From positions 52,923,581 through 52,987,580 of the forward strand of contig NC_088203.1 in the NCBI RefSeq assembly GCF_037126465.1: DNA of 64,000 bases, read 5' to 3'. Below are positions 11,766-23,671 of the stretch, in pieces. The translations under genes and the position numbers were made by a program. This DNA comes from Ornithodoros turicata (Eukaryota > Arthropoda > Arachnida > Ixodida > Argasidae). Under the pieces are notes generated by a model, which saw only the letters and a program-made list of their open reading frames with translations, was not told where the DNA came from and made no database searches. Position 1 is the stretch's first letter; each line of letters begins with the position of its first letter.

Positions 11766-12790
11766 CTCGCGGTGTCCCGTTGGTGTAACACTTGGTCTAT
11801 GTCTCTCAACATCACTAAGTGCAAGGTCATGTCCTTCTCACGTTCCTCTTCACATGTCTCTTCATCTTATCAGCTACAGGGCTCCCAGCTGTTATGTGTT
11901 CCCACGTATAAATACCTAGGCCTTCACTTAGATTCAACAATGCGTTGGTCCCTGCATATTGATAAGATTGTGTCTGAGGCAAACAGGACCCTGGGATATC
12001 TTCGCCGCCATCTTGCACTTGCTCCGCCTCACATCAAACTCCTATCTTATCGAGCATTCGTATTACCCAAATTAGAATACGCCTCTGCTGTTTGGGATCC
12101 ACACCAAGAATATTTGATACATGCCCTGGAATCAGTTCAGAACAGGGCCGCACGCTTCATCACCTCCAATTATTCATCGGATTGTAGCGTCTCGGGACTA
12201 AAAGAAGACATTGGCATGGACCATCTCACATTCAGACGAAAGGTCTCCCGTCTGTGTCTTTTCCATAAGCTATTCTATAACAGAAACACTCGTGATGGTC
12301 TTCTCCCCCCTGCGGTATACATCTCTTCACGTCACGACCACGCTCACAAGATTAGAACCCCACAATGTCATACTAATTCTTTCATGTACTCCTTCATTCC
12401 TAAAACAATTCGGGACTGGAATCACCTGCCAGAGTCGATCGTTTCTATGCAAGACCCCGCCCACTTTAAGGCTGCCATCACCCAACACTACAAAACATAG
12501 CCTACATCTCATGATCGCTCCAGCGTCACTTTCCGCCACCTCTTTTATTTTCTCACCTCGACCGTCTTTTCCTTTTGCATTCATCCAATGTCATTTCTAG
12601 TGGGCACTGCGAATCTATTGTTTTATATTGGTTGTACATCTGTTGCAATATTTTTGCTATTTGTCTGTTTGTTTTTGTTGTTGTTGTTTTTTACATGCTT
12701 TGTTTCCTTGTCTTTTTCCTTGCCCCTCCGTTGTGTAATACCCCCTTGGGGGTCCTCAACGTATGTAAATAAATAAATAAATAAAAAAAG
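11766..12790 (+). mobile_element. 5'-truncated CR1/jockey-type LINE
   Basis: The open frame at about 11772-12500 (242 codons) is the C-terminal part of a non-LTR reverse transcriptase: WCNTWSMSLN, KCKVMSFSR, YKYLGLHLD, ASAVWDPHQ and VQNRAARFI in the usual order. The finger and palm region with the catalytic FADD box is missing, so the insertion began within the thumb side of the domain. The stop is at 12498-12500. A 3' UTR of about 280 bp ends in AAATAAATAAATAAATAAA at about 12768-12786, the tandem tail typical of CR1-like elements. The frame is uninterrupted, suggesting a fairly young insertion. Confidence 0.88.
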
Positions 12791-13705
12791 TATCACCCAA
12801 TATGTGGTGAATCGTAGCAGGTAAACTGTACAAAATAATATTTCTCATCCTGTCAGTTACCCACAGGGACGCGCACAGGACGAGCTTGAATGACTCTTCG
12901 CGGACAATCCGCGAGTATCGTCCTCAGGACGTTCTGCGGATTCATATCGAAGGACGAGGACACAATGACACTTTGGGGACATCCTAAGGACGGCGTGTGT
13001 TCTTTGGGTCACTACAATGACGTTTCTTTACATTACAATAAAGATTTCTTGTGGCAATAGCAGCCATTTTCAGCATTCTCAGAATGCGCGACAATTTCAT
13101 TTTTGAATCAACATATTATAAACTCTCTTTAAATAAATAGCTTATCACTTCAGACGTGTCCCACAAAACAAATAAAAAAGCTCTCGCAGAATAGCTGTCA
13201 GTCAACACCGACTCTTGGTGTAACGCAGAATCTACGTTGTCTAATGTTGACTAATGTTGTATGTAAACAGATAGCGCTGAATCAATGCTGTTTCAACTGT
13301 ACGTGGTCAATGGTGGATTGTGAGCATAAAGAACAACGTTGATTTTCCACGAGCCACTCAACTGAGGATTTATACAACAAATATTTGCGTGGATTCCACA
13401 TTGTACTTTCAACGACCTTTATCACGAATGGAAAAGTCGTTGCGTCTTTGTTCAACATACTGCGCACCCAATTTGTTCGCACTGTATTTTATTTTTGCAC
13501 TCTACCGTATTTGCACTCTAAACTCTATTTTTACACAGTGCCGTTCCCATGTGGAGTAAGGCCTGTTTGATGTGGTATTTATCACACGCATTCCTCCATT
13601 AATAATATTCATTTTATGCTCTCATAGCCATACCCTTTCTAATCATAGCAGTAACGACTCATCACGTATCGCACCATAGCCACTCATAGCCCATATAACA
13701 TATTA
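12791..13705. other. Spacer with a GGACATCC-type repeat fragment
   Basis: 12850-13005 carries the same short-word repeat as at 6.2 and 10.1 kb. The remainder is AT-rich and has no supported feature. Confidence 0.4.
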
Positions 13706-14004
13706 TAGTCATAAAATGCTCAAATAGCAATAGGTCATGGCATTAGACTATTTCTAACAAGGGGAGCCCGAACTGATCCGGTGATAGTCTATAATGCAGG
13801 TTATAGTCACGAAAAGCTCATAGAATCCCCAGATGGTCATATGTCATGACAGTATTCAATTTTCAACAAGAGTAGTCTGAAATAGTTCAGTCATACTATA
13901 CAATGCAGGTTTTAGTCATGAAAAGCTCGTAAAATCCTACATAGTCATAGATCATGGTATTATACTCTCTGCAATGAAGTTACTCGGAAATAGTCCAGTT
14001 ATAT
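13706..14004. repeat. Tandem repeat, three units of about 100 bp
   Basis: Units start at TAGTCA near 13706, 13804 and 13913. Each holds AAAGCTC or AAATGCTC, a GTCAT..TCATG stretch and, except in the last, an ATGCAGGTT end. The last unit runs directly into the CCCTATTGC lead-in of the 21-bp array, so the two repeats abut or overlap. Confidence 0.7.
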
Positions 14005-14650
14005 CCCTATTGCAAAATCCAATAACATTCTCAATTGGAATTCATATTGGTTGTATCGTTTCCAATACAACCTAACTGGATTCCAATGTGTCCTAATTGG
14101 AAACCAATTTGCTGAGATTGGAGTCCAATAAGTTGCAATTGGATACCAATTTGCCGAGATTGGATTCCAATATGTCCTAATTGGAATCCAATTTGCTGAT
14201 ATTGGAGTCCAATAAGTTGCAATTGGAAACCAATTTGCTGAGATTGGAGTCCAATAAGTTGCAATTGGATACCAATTTGCTGAGATTGGAGTCCAATAAG
14301 TTGCAATTGGATACCAATTTGCTGAGATTGGAGTCCAGTAAGTTGCAATTGGATACCAATTTGCCAAGATTGGAGTCCAATAAGTTGCAATTGGAAACCA
14401 ATTTGCTGAGATTGGAGTCAAAGTTGCAATTGGAAACCAATTTGCCGAGATTGGAGTCCAGTACTTGCAATTGGATTTCCAATTTACTGAGATAGGAGTT
14501 CAATAAGTTGCAACGGGAAACAAATTGATCATGATTGGATTGAATAAGTTTTATCTGGCAAACAATTACAAAGATTGGATTCTCAATAGGTTGTAACTGA
14601 AAACCAATTTCCACGCATTGGATTCCAGTAAGTTGTGATTGGAAGCAAGT
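14005..14650. repeat. 21-bp palindromic-unit array, left end of copy A
   Basis: After a CCCTATTGCAAAATC lead-in and a 27-bp unit around ATATTGGTTGTATCG, the sequence from about 14079 to 14480 is a near-regular 21-bp array. Each unit contains ATTGGANNCCAAT with a 7-8-bp spacer that alternates between AAGTTGCA-like and TTGCTGAG-like, giving a 42-bp higher-order period. Units decay towards 14650. Open frames on both strands are a by-product: 21 bp is divisible by three, so every frame repeats. The same lead-in and unit length recur at 31183-31510 beside copy B. I infer a subterminal repeat region of the two-gene element. Confidence 0.85.
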
Positions 14651-15541
14651 TCGACACACTGGCTAATTTATGGGCATTTTATTTGAAGTTAACTAATGGG
14701 CAGCAATAGATATGGTCAGTTGTAAACCAATTCATGCTTAATAGACCACAATAAACTGAATAGAAACCTGTACATTCACTATATTGTAAAAGAATCTCGC
14801 TTTCAATGTAGGACGCCGTAGTCCCTGAATTTCAGCGTTCTAGTCACACATAGTCATGGAGCCAACATATAAAGAGAACATTGTCATGATATATTTTGTA
14901 TGAAATGAAAAACTGTAGCAAACTAAAAATTATGATTGGTTGGAGTCTACCTAGAGACTTCAGTCACAAAACGTGCACTTCGTTCAAACGCTACCTTCTT
15001 CCTTTTTCTTGCTCTCTTTTTTTTCTTCTCGTAGAAACAAAAGTGTTTAAAGGGGTTGTGACAGTATGTCTCAAGTTACTCTGCATGGCTAATTGCAAAA
15101 TGCAATTATTTGCACAGGTGTGAGCCTTCATTCCAAATTTTACAGCAAGGGTGTAACAGACACATAGTAAACACACAATACCTAATCTCGTGCGTGTCTG
15201 ACATCGCGATAGGCAAAAGGTTATCCATCAATGGGAACGGTAGAATCTCCGACATCAGAGCTTTACCATTACGCGCGTTGAACCGCTTATATCTCGTCAA
15301 GTACAACACATAGAACAATACTTTTTTTCTTTCTGAATACTCTAGTGTGCAATACAATTTGTGAATAATGCAATGAACCACATATATAAAAACGTCACTA
15401 CAAATGATGAAACTCACTCTTCATCATCTCGCAATAAAGTTGTTGTTGTCACAACTTCTTCCCATTTCTAACTGAATAGTGTTTGATTCAATGAGTCAAA
15501 TGCTAATGCACAAAAAGCAAGTGGGCCACAAGGAAAAATGT
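14651..15541. other. Region between array and transposase gene, copy A
   Basis: No gene is seen. CAGCAAG...ACATAGT..ACACAC near 15144 has a counterpart near 32097 in copy B, supporting common descent of the two left ends. A LINE-tail-like AATAAAGTTGTTGTTG lies near 15432. It is on the plus strand, so it does not serve the minus-strand transposase gene. Confidence 0.5.
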
Positions 15542-18500
15542 CTAGTCACGTACAATAGTATTTGCCAAGTTGCACACATAGGACATGTTTTCTGATGAAA
15601 GGGAGATGTACAAGCACACGCGTTTAATATCTCCTAGTTCCACAAGCATCAGTGGCCCGGATGATGGCAAGAAACATTCTTTTTTATGATGTGGGAACTG
15701 ATTTTCCCCATCCACTTCAACAAATCGTCTGCACACCAGAACACACTTGTCCCCGCCACCACAGTTCACCTGAAATATTCGCAGAATGCACAGATAGTTA
15801 TTTGTTTCTGTTACAATCACTGTCGTGTTGCTCTTTTTGCTTTTTGTGTATCTCTGGCTGTGGTAAACTTGACCTTCCCAAAGGAACCGCTGGTACTCTT
15901 TGGCTGTAGTTGGGACAGCATTGTACTCTCTAAAAAAAACTTCTGTCTCCTCTGGTGTAAACTGGTTCACATGATGCGCAATTCCAAGCAGCAATGCACC
16001 TTCAACGCTACTAAAGTTCTGCACATGCCGCACCTGAAGCATCTCGCTGCAGATCTTCTTGACTTCTGCTCTCTGTGGCAGGGAACCTAGCAGCAGACGG
16101 AGTTGTTGGAGGAGCATCACCCTTTCTGCGACTTGAAGAGGCACGCCCTTTGCTGCAGTAACCGTTTTCGAAAGGTGTCCATTTCCGCCCTCAAACACAA
16201 AGGCTGAGTGTGCCCATAACGGCCCCAAATACTCTGTTGATTTGCAAAGGTGCAGCATCTGATGCACGTTAAATGTGACATGACGTTCACCATACAACGA
16301 GGGCACCATGGAAACAAAGTTCTGCAGCAGCGTGCCTGGAGGGGGCAATTAAGAATTATGTTATGTCACAACATTAGGTCATCTATGCATGCGATCCTGT
16401 GTACGGGGTACATTATCACTAGCTAATACGTACAGATCCCGAGAAAAGCATGAAACACTGGGGAGGCATATTTCTTCCTCTGAGCGACACTCCAGTAGTG
16501 AATGGCAGGTGACCAACCAGGAAACAGGTAATCAGGCAATGCGTCCTCATCTCATAATGTGTCTGCATTCTTGTTTGCGACTTCTATGGTAGTGTGTTGC
16601 TCCGACGAGGAAATAAGGAACCCCAGTGTGTCTTTTTGTTTAATTCAGCGTTTGCAAGCAGAAAAAGAAAATGTAGGGATGTGAAATGTAGAATGTCTTG
16701 AACCATGTCAAATGCCAGCGTCAGGTGTGGGGAGGTTTCAATACATAGTGCTAAAATGGACAAGTGCTGTCTGTGTCTGTACATGGGAGAGTCTGACACA
16801 TGGAGATGACACAACCATAAAAAAACAATTCAGGTTTGCTAGGAAAAATGAAAGTGTCTACACAATGGGAGCGCCCGCACGTGAGAAGTGTTGTTAAGAA
16901 AGACATTTGTGATCCGGATAGGTTCTGGGTACGTACCACTGGTATGTTCTATTCCGGGCAGATAAGCGAAAGGCGAACATGTATTTATATTTTGTTGGGT
17001 AGGTTAACTAATATTACCTATTAAAGAAAAAGTAGTAGTAGGCAGGCTACCTGCTCTACGGATTGCAAACACCGTTCCCTAAGTTTGGGGATCATAATGC
17101 GAACAAAAAGAATTAAATGTGTGTTGTTCTCATTATGATCCCTCAACTCAGAGAAATGTGTTTGCAGTGCCTCTTGAGTTTTCACACCACAAATTTCATT
17201 ATTGTAAAACACATTCATGCACAAAAAGTGGAATGTTTTTGTAGCACTCTGTCTTACTGCTAGGTAAACTCATTCCACACTCACCAGCATGTGCAAGAGA
17301 GGCTGAATCGATGGTTTCACAGAGGAGCGAGTAGATAGCCTCTACAAGGAGGCCCCAGTGCTTCCGATACTGACGAGGAAGAATTCCCAGCAGGCATGGA
17401 AGACTGTAATACAGCAACCAATGCCGCCATTCACTGGCCTTCCAGTAGCCTCGCTCCTTCATCTGTCGTGGTAAACGGGTGAAGCAATCTGGTGGCCTGA
17501 TAGACAGCAGTCGCTTGTTTACTCGAGTTACAGTTGAAGGACCCCCTGGATTACAAACACTGAGCATTAATTATAACACACAAAATCAATATCTATGAAC
17601 ATGTTCTTACACTCTTGGAACCACAACGCTTACATGTACATTTAAAGGACCACAAATGGTCATCCAGAATATTTTCAGTTTAAAGCAATAGTCCGGACCT
17701 CCGGAAGGTATTTGGATTGAGACTCCATTCGATTGTGCTCCACACGTATATCATCCACGTAAAATAGACAGGGTCAAAGCTTCCCCGTTTCAGAGAAAGT
17801 GAATTAAATCGTACAGTTAAACCATATCCGGTTTCAGTTTCTCCATGACATCACTTGTTCCCGACGTCACAATTTTGTAAAATGACATAGCAACGCTCAG
17901 TGCTTGTTTCAGGCACAAAGTGAGATTTCCGGTTGAGACTTGACCCAGTTGGGATTGGTGATTTGCTTAATAACTTATGCTATTCCTAACTATGCAGCTT
18001 GTAACATTTTCTATGCTAACGAAAGGAAAGTTAAGTAGCAAGCGAGAGCTGAGTTTGAGACCGTGTTTGTGTCCCTACCTCGTCTTGGGTTTTCAAGTCA
18101 TGAATTTTCTATGCAGTTGTTGGCGCTGTAACCCAGGGAAATGCGCCTGACAAATGTTTATCCTGTGTAGGCCAAATCTGTGACGAGACTGAGGCCGAAA
18201 CTTAACAACACAAACTTGTCTTTTCGAAAGGCATTGGTACTGCACCGAGATTTTATCCAGGACGGTGAATACCGCATGTCTAATCAGAACTGTTTTAGGG
18301 ATTCAGTCTCTGCAAACCCGAAAAAGGACACGCACGCTGTGCTTTCATTCTTGTTCTCACAATGCACTAAGGAACACATATGCTTCATCACTCGACATAC
18401 ACCATCACATATGCAGTAAACAGTCGCTGTTTACAAAAAGCAGGAATGCCACGCGTATTGAAAGTACGGAAACCAAGAACGGCGACGCACAAAGAACAGA

Positions 18501-20824
18501 CAGCCCACAGAGAGAAGCCGAGCAGACACCGCAAAGAGCGGAAGAGAACGCTTCTGGCGTCACGACTGTCCAAGTGCGGCTTTCTTTCAGGGGCAAAAGA
18601 TGTAAGTTTAAAATTGCATTAAAAATTCTTGAAGCCGAATATAACTGAAATATTTTGTATGGTGGCTCGGAAAGATATAAGGAATCATCTGATGAGCCCT
18701 ATTTACTTCACATCTGAGGTCCAGACTGTCCCATTAAGACATCTGATGAAAGTGTGTGTGTCAGTTTGCCGAATAGCACAAAGGTTTTTATGCAAATAAT
18801 TTGCCACCCGTCCTTTGCCTCCACTGCTTGAGCATTCACTTCCAGTATGCCCAAATATTGAAATTGCTTGAAGCTGGTTGCTATCTGATTTTTCTTGTTC
18901 TTAAAATGTAGGCAAATTACCTATATAAAAGGGCTGTTGATGATGAGCCGAGTTGAACATCAGCTCTGTGAACTGCCTGGCCACACCCAGGAGCACTGCG
19001 TGCATGTACTCGACCGAGAACCCCCACACCAGGTTGAAATGGGGCAAGTTGATCAGGGGTGAGGGTCCCTTAACTCCATTCACTACACTGTCAAACTGGA
19101 GTGCGAGTTCCATGTCACGTTTGACACCAGCTTCGGTTCTCTCAACATATGGGTTGTTGTCAAGGTACCGCATGCTTCCTGTAAAAATAAGCAGGCCATC
19201 AGAACGTTTGCACTCTCATCAGCGAATACAAGTAAAGCTAGCTGGAGCAGTGTAGAAGGCTGTGAAATACAGGGTGTTCAAAATTAAGCTTTCACTAGCA
19301 CTTTATAAATAGGCGAACAAAAGAAAACTGGTGCTATGTTTTCTGTTCCTTGAGTAAGAAACAGGTGCTGCCAATTATGTAGCACCTGTTTCTTACTCAA
19401 GGAACAGAAAAAATAGCACCAGTTTTCTGTTGTTCGCCTATTTATAAAGTGCTAGTGAAAACTCCATTTTGAACACCCTGTACAGTAGTTGGCTGTTGTC
19501 ACAATGATGGAAATTATAACCATCGCACTGCTAAAAGAACAATGCACAGGCACTCACCTGATGCATATTCGGGTCTTGTTAAGCACCATGGGCAGCCAAA
19601 AGAACCATTGAACTGCACGTGGTTCCGTACTGCAGCACGTGCTGGCGCATCAACAGAGCAACACAATGGGTAGATCCGAGAAGAAATTGTTGAAGAGTTG
19701 TACTCCCAAATGACTTCATTCACGTTCTTCACCTCGTCTACAAACTGCTTCAGGAAGACGGTCATATTTGGATGTGTTGGCCCAAACCACAATCCCGCTA
19801 GTGAGCAATGTTCAAAACGATAATTCAGGGGTAGCTCATTGATAGTGAATTGTATAGGCCAAACAGAGGTGTGAGATGACTTGAAAAGGGGACTTCCATC
19901 GGTGTTAAAGGTAAATGCCAAGTCACTCCACCTTAGTACACCACTCTGATTTAGCCTTCTGTAGAGTGCACCGTCAGTAATGTCACTCATGACATCAGAG
20001 TTCACTTGGGCGGTTTGTAGCTTCTGCAGGTTCTCATAGAGCACATCTTTTGTTTGTTGTATGACACTCTTCACCTGATGCTTGAAGGACAATATCGTGA
20101 AGAAAGAGCCCCGGCTTTTAACGTGTGAAACACTGTACGTTTTACAGCATGGTGTGCACGTCAGTTGGTCTGGTTGGTCAGCATCTGGTTGCAGAAGTGA
20201 CATGCATATTTCGCAGTAGTAGTGATGCTTTGTCACCTTGTTGAGCCTCGACCTCCACAGTTTTCGGAAAAGATATTTGCTCCGTGGCAAGACATCCATT
20301 CCTGAACCAAACAGGGCATTTATCAATTGTAGTAATGCGGCAAGCCCAGTCATTGGCAAGTTTTGCGACGCTACAAACGCCATAATCATTGCAATTGCTT
20401 CGACCTTGGTAGTAGTAGAATTCGGAAGAGTGGAAGTTCCGAACTCAGCAAAGCTCTCAGCCAAAAGTTCTGCATCGTCATAAGGATCTGTGAGCACCTC
20501 TTCTATGCTTTCATCCTCATCTGTGGATCGAGTTTCATCTGCATAGTCTGTCGTGCGACTTTCGATGTGCGCGTCGTCGCCACTATATTCGCTCGCAGAT
20601 TCATCGCTCCCGTCAGAGATTTCTGATGGTGCTTCTTCAAAAGAAGCATTCGACGCTGATGACGCTGTCGACGCTGATATTGAAGGTGACGGATTTGAAT
20701 AATCGGTTCTGGCAGCAGCATTCGGTGGGTGAAATCGGCGGTACCTGGTAGCAGCCGGCACCAGGAAAGGCTGGTCATCACACAAGTAAATTTTCTTGCG
20801 CTTCTTCTGCGATGGTGTTGACAT
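15542..20824 (-). CDS. CACTA/EnSpm-like transposase, copy A (four exons, intact)
   Basis: This is a Transposase_21-type DNA transposase, expected to cut and rejoin element ends in the nucleus. Exons are 20824-19558, 19178-18921, 17545-17285 and 16335-15542. All three introns are GT-AG and phase 1, and the joined frame is open for 859 codons. Residues about 70-140 are acidic and Ser-rich. A zinc-ribbon-like CEIC (204-207) and CTPC (223-226) follow. FNTDG carries D309 and SVDAPAR carries D392, both likely catalytic, and CPWC lies at 411-414. Exon 2 has FSVEYMHAVLLG. Exon 3 has TRLPRQMKERGYWKASEWR. Exon 4 has LYGERHVTFNVHQ and LGPLWAHSAFVFEGGNG, whose Glu is a candidate third acidic residue. The start ATG at 20824 is the first Met that aligns with copy B. 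The gene diverges from the BEN gene. Intron 1 holds a TA-flanked MITE, and intron 2 holds repeat sequence also found at 4.6 kb. Confidence 0.88.
17639..18800. repeat. Repeat sequence inside copy A intron 2
   Basis: TTTAAAGGACCACAAATGG opens the stretch at about 17640. ATTAAGACATCTGATGAAAGTG near 18737 matches the dispersed family at 4.6 kb. This makes intron 2 much longer in copy A than the 450-bp equivalent in copy B. Ends are uncertain. Confidence 0.45.
19270..19480. mobile_element. Palindromic mariner-type MITE
   Basis: The element starts CAGGGTGTTCAAAAT and ends with its complement. It is an almost complete palindrome with a short loop, and is flanked by TA on both sides (19268-19269, 19481-19482). 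It sits in transposase intron 1 of copy A and leaves the splice sites untouched. Confidence 0.88.
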
Positions 20825-21413
20825 GGTGTAGCTGTTTTTGGATGTCGGAACTACACCCCTGTTTTTTTTTGTTGTTGTTGTTTTGCGACGTTTACACAGC
20901 CCAGAAAAACAGATGCGAGTATGCGCGGTTACGCAAGCACACGATACGTGAGAGAACTGATGTTCTGAGGCTGGAACAACACAGAATGGACAAATACGTA
21001 CATACAAAGCCTACACGATATGTGAATGATGGCCAAGCGGCCAAGCCAAGCACGCCAACCAAGCCTAAGCGCGGCAGCCACCGCAGTGGCCATATACTGA
21101 TGTTGACTGATGATATCATTAACTGAGTTGAATTTCGTTCGCAGTTTCATCCAAAGATTATGTAATATTCGTAAAAGCTAAAAGTAAAACAAATGTTAAC
21201 ATAATTATGTAGTTGCTAACAAGCTTGACTATCGCCGTGAAGTCAAACTGCTTAGCCAAAAGCCCACAGCCAAGCTAAACCAATGGAAACTGCCGAGCTG
21301 TCTCTTTGTTTGAATTTGCACGTGTTTTACGCATGGTTTTACGGCGGTTCTTGTGCGGTTTGTTCGTCCTCTTCAGTGCAAGCACCTTATTGAGTGACCG
21401 CGGTGCAACGAAA
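20825..21413. promoter_or_regulatory. Shared divergent promoter region, copy A
   Basis: About 590 bp separates the transposase ATG from the BEN-gene ATG. No convincing TATA box was found. AACTGATGTTCTGAGGCTGG near 20958 is a repeat also found at about 56880 and 57210. Bidirectional control is inferred from the head-to-head layout, conserved in copy B at nearly the same spacing. Confidence 0.5.
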
Positions 21414-21654
21414 ATGTTTGCGCACGTCATGTACACAGACAAGGCTGAAGCGATCGTACCTGTCAGCCTAATCCGGAACTTCAATCCGAAAGACGTGACT
21501 GATTTTGATTCAACGTTGAAGAAAACGTTCTGGCAGGGCCCGGATGAAGCACATGGAAAGTTTTACAAAGCAGAAGTACTGAAACTTGGAGGTAAGATAT
21601 ATGTATTCACAGCACATGGCCGTTTAAACTGCTATTTTTGTGCGTTATTTTGCC

Positions 21655-22062
21655 GTGCAGAGCAGGGGAAGTTAGTTCGCAAAGGGAACTCGTTACCAGT
21701 TACTGTTCAAGCAATGTAACCAAGTTACCAACGAAGTTACATGTAACGAAAATGAACTTGAAGTTCCTAAGCTACCTTAGAAACGTCACGAGTTACTTTC
21801 AGGTTGCTTCACCTTGTAACCACAAAGGAGTCAGACGCGTCGTGCACATATCGCTGGCGTGCGATGTTTGTAGACGGTTATCGAACGAAAGGAAACTTTA
21901 AACTTTCTCCTAGTTACCTTCGCAAAGTTACCTAAAAATGAACGAGTTCGTCAGGAAGTTTCTAGAGCTCAAAAGCAACGAGCTAAGTTAAAAGCTACCT
22001 AAAAAAAAGTAAGTTACTATTATAAGTTACTTGTAAGGAGTTACCCCAACACTGTTGCCATG
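21655..22062. mobile_element. MITE-like repeat rich in GTTAC words (BEN intron 1)
   Basis: Words such as AAGTTACC, GTAACTTG and AGTTACTTGTAAGG recur, ending at CCCCAACACTG. A related fragment lies at 25040-25235. The composition resembles hAT-derived MITEs, but no target duplication was established. Confidence 0.4.
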
Positions 22063-23256
22063 TCGTAGTTGTTGCAAAAACACGTGTGTAGGCAGGAGAA
22101 TTAGCCTCTTCATTCTCTTGAACACTGTTCTGTTACAGAAACAAAGGAGGACCTTCTTTCGGATATGATAAACCTGGGACTATGCATTCCTCCAGTGATA
22201 GAAGGTCCATATGTGCCCCCACAAGAAAAGGTAAGTGCCTCATTAAGACTGCTCTCAACATACGCTTACTGCGCAGTTGTGCTATATTGCTTTTGTCTCG
22301 TATAAATGGTCATGTCTCGTATCAGGAGATCAGACATTTGCAAAGCTTCTGATCTGGCGTTCATTACAAGACACCTGTTGCCATTGGGGTATGTTCCAGT
22401 TATATGGAATTCATTATCTGTATCTGGAAAGCAAGCATTGGAACCAATATTCCAGGACTTTGGTCATTCTGATTTGCTTATCGGGAAAGTTGTCAATGTC
22501 CTTTGTCCCTGGCATGTGCTGTGTTCACATTATTCCGGAAAAGGGTACCGGAGCACCTTGTACTGTTAGTCTCCTTTCTTCACAGGTTACTCCCTTTTTG
22601 GTGTGTGCGGACCACGACCTACCAGATTATAACGACCATGTCATAGGCACCCCTTCCCAGCGCCGCATGTGTAGGCTAGCAGTGGCGCTACTCATCGGCC
22701 CAATTATTGTTTCTTCAACTTCTACAATACTTTGTAGAAGTTGTTTCTGGAGCTCTAAAGAGGTCCCCCAAATGTTTTGGGTTTCCCTGAAGTTTTGCTT
22801 GGTTCGATGATCTGGTAATTCGTTATCTGGATGAAAAGAGACGACTCCCGATGTGTCCGGATAATTGAGGCATGACTGCATGTAATAGCATGTATCTCTG
22901 TGTTTCAACACAAGTGACTGTGATTCTGCTTATGCTTCCGCATTTTGTGGCATAATGCACTTTATTTGTGCCACAAGCTTTTGTTCTGCGCAGGTAATTG
23001 TTAAATATCCTGAAAGCTGATTTACTGCAATTGACAAGCTTGAATAAGACCCAAGGTGCGCACTGAATGGTCAAACATGCTAAAACGTAAACCCCAAGAC
23101 TGAGGGAACAAACAAACTGTGATAATTTGTCGTGGTTGTCTGTTTTCTCTTTCTCTCATATTGACAAACTTGTATGTACCTTTTTGGGATAGAGTTGTGT
23201 AAAATCTCCAGCCTGTGGTGAAGCAGCCTCCATTGGCCATGTCGCACACAAAGGAT

Positions 23257-23671
23257 CAGTGGCGTAGCCAGACCTCCAAGGTAGACCCCCCCCCCTCGCT
23301 GATCCTGGGTACGCCCACAAACTGATGACTGCGCACACAGCTACATGAGAGATGAAAATACAGAATATTTGAACGTTTAATAATGAGTTTATATATGGGG
23401 TGTCATGAGCTGTGAAGCTGCCTCACGAGATTTCAAGTAGCTCGAAAAGCTCATAGGTTCAAAAGTATTGAACTATGCTGGTTAGACAGACGCCGGTAAC
23501 TGCAATAACTTTTGCGATCGTCCCGCTGGAACCCCCCCCCCCCCATATATATATATATATATATATATATATTACTTTTTCTCCTCGGATTTGCACGATT
23601 TGCGTGGGTCGCCTGTAGCCTGTGTCAGGTAGGGGGGGGGGGGCTCGAGCCCCCCCTTGGCTACGCCACTG
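23257..23671. mobile_element. hAT MITE with 8-bp target duplication
   Basis: The termini are CAGTGGCGTAGCCA and its complement TGGCTACGCCACTG. The flanks are a perfect 8-bp duplication, CAAAGGAT (23249-23256 and 23672-23679). The interior has C/G homopolymer runs and a TA microsatellite but no gene. It lies in BEN intron 2 of copy A, and a sibling lies in copy B at 33489-33922. Confidence 0.93.

Noticed and set aside
14005..14650. CRISPR array
   Set aside because: There are no unique spacers; spacers are as repetitive as the repeats, and the window is eukaryotic.
13999..14659. Open frames on both strands with a repeating WYPIATYW or ESNKLQLD pattern
   Set aside because: They arise because the DNA unit is 21 bp, which keeps all frames open. 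Both strands and several frames are open at once, with no start context or splice sites.
22277..22810. A 177-codon frame in BEN intron 2 of copy A
   Set aside because: No counterpart exists in copy B and no domain is recognisable. The supported exons join in phase without it.
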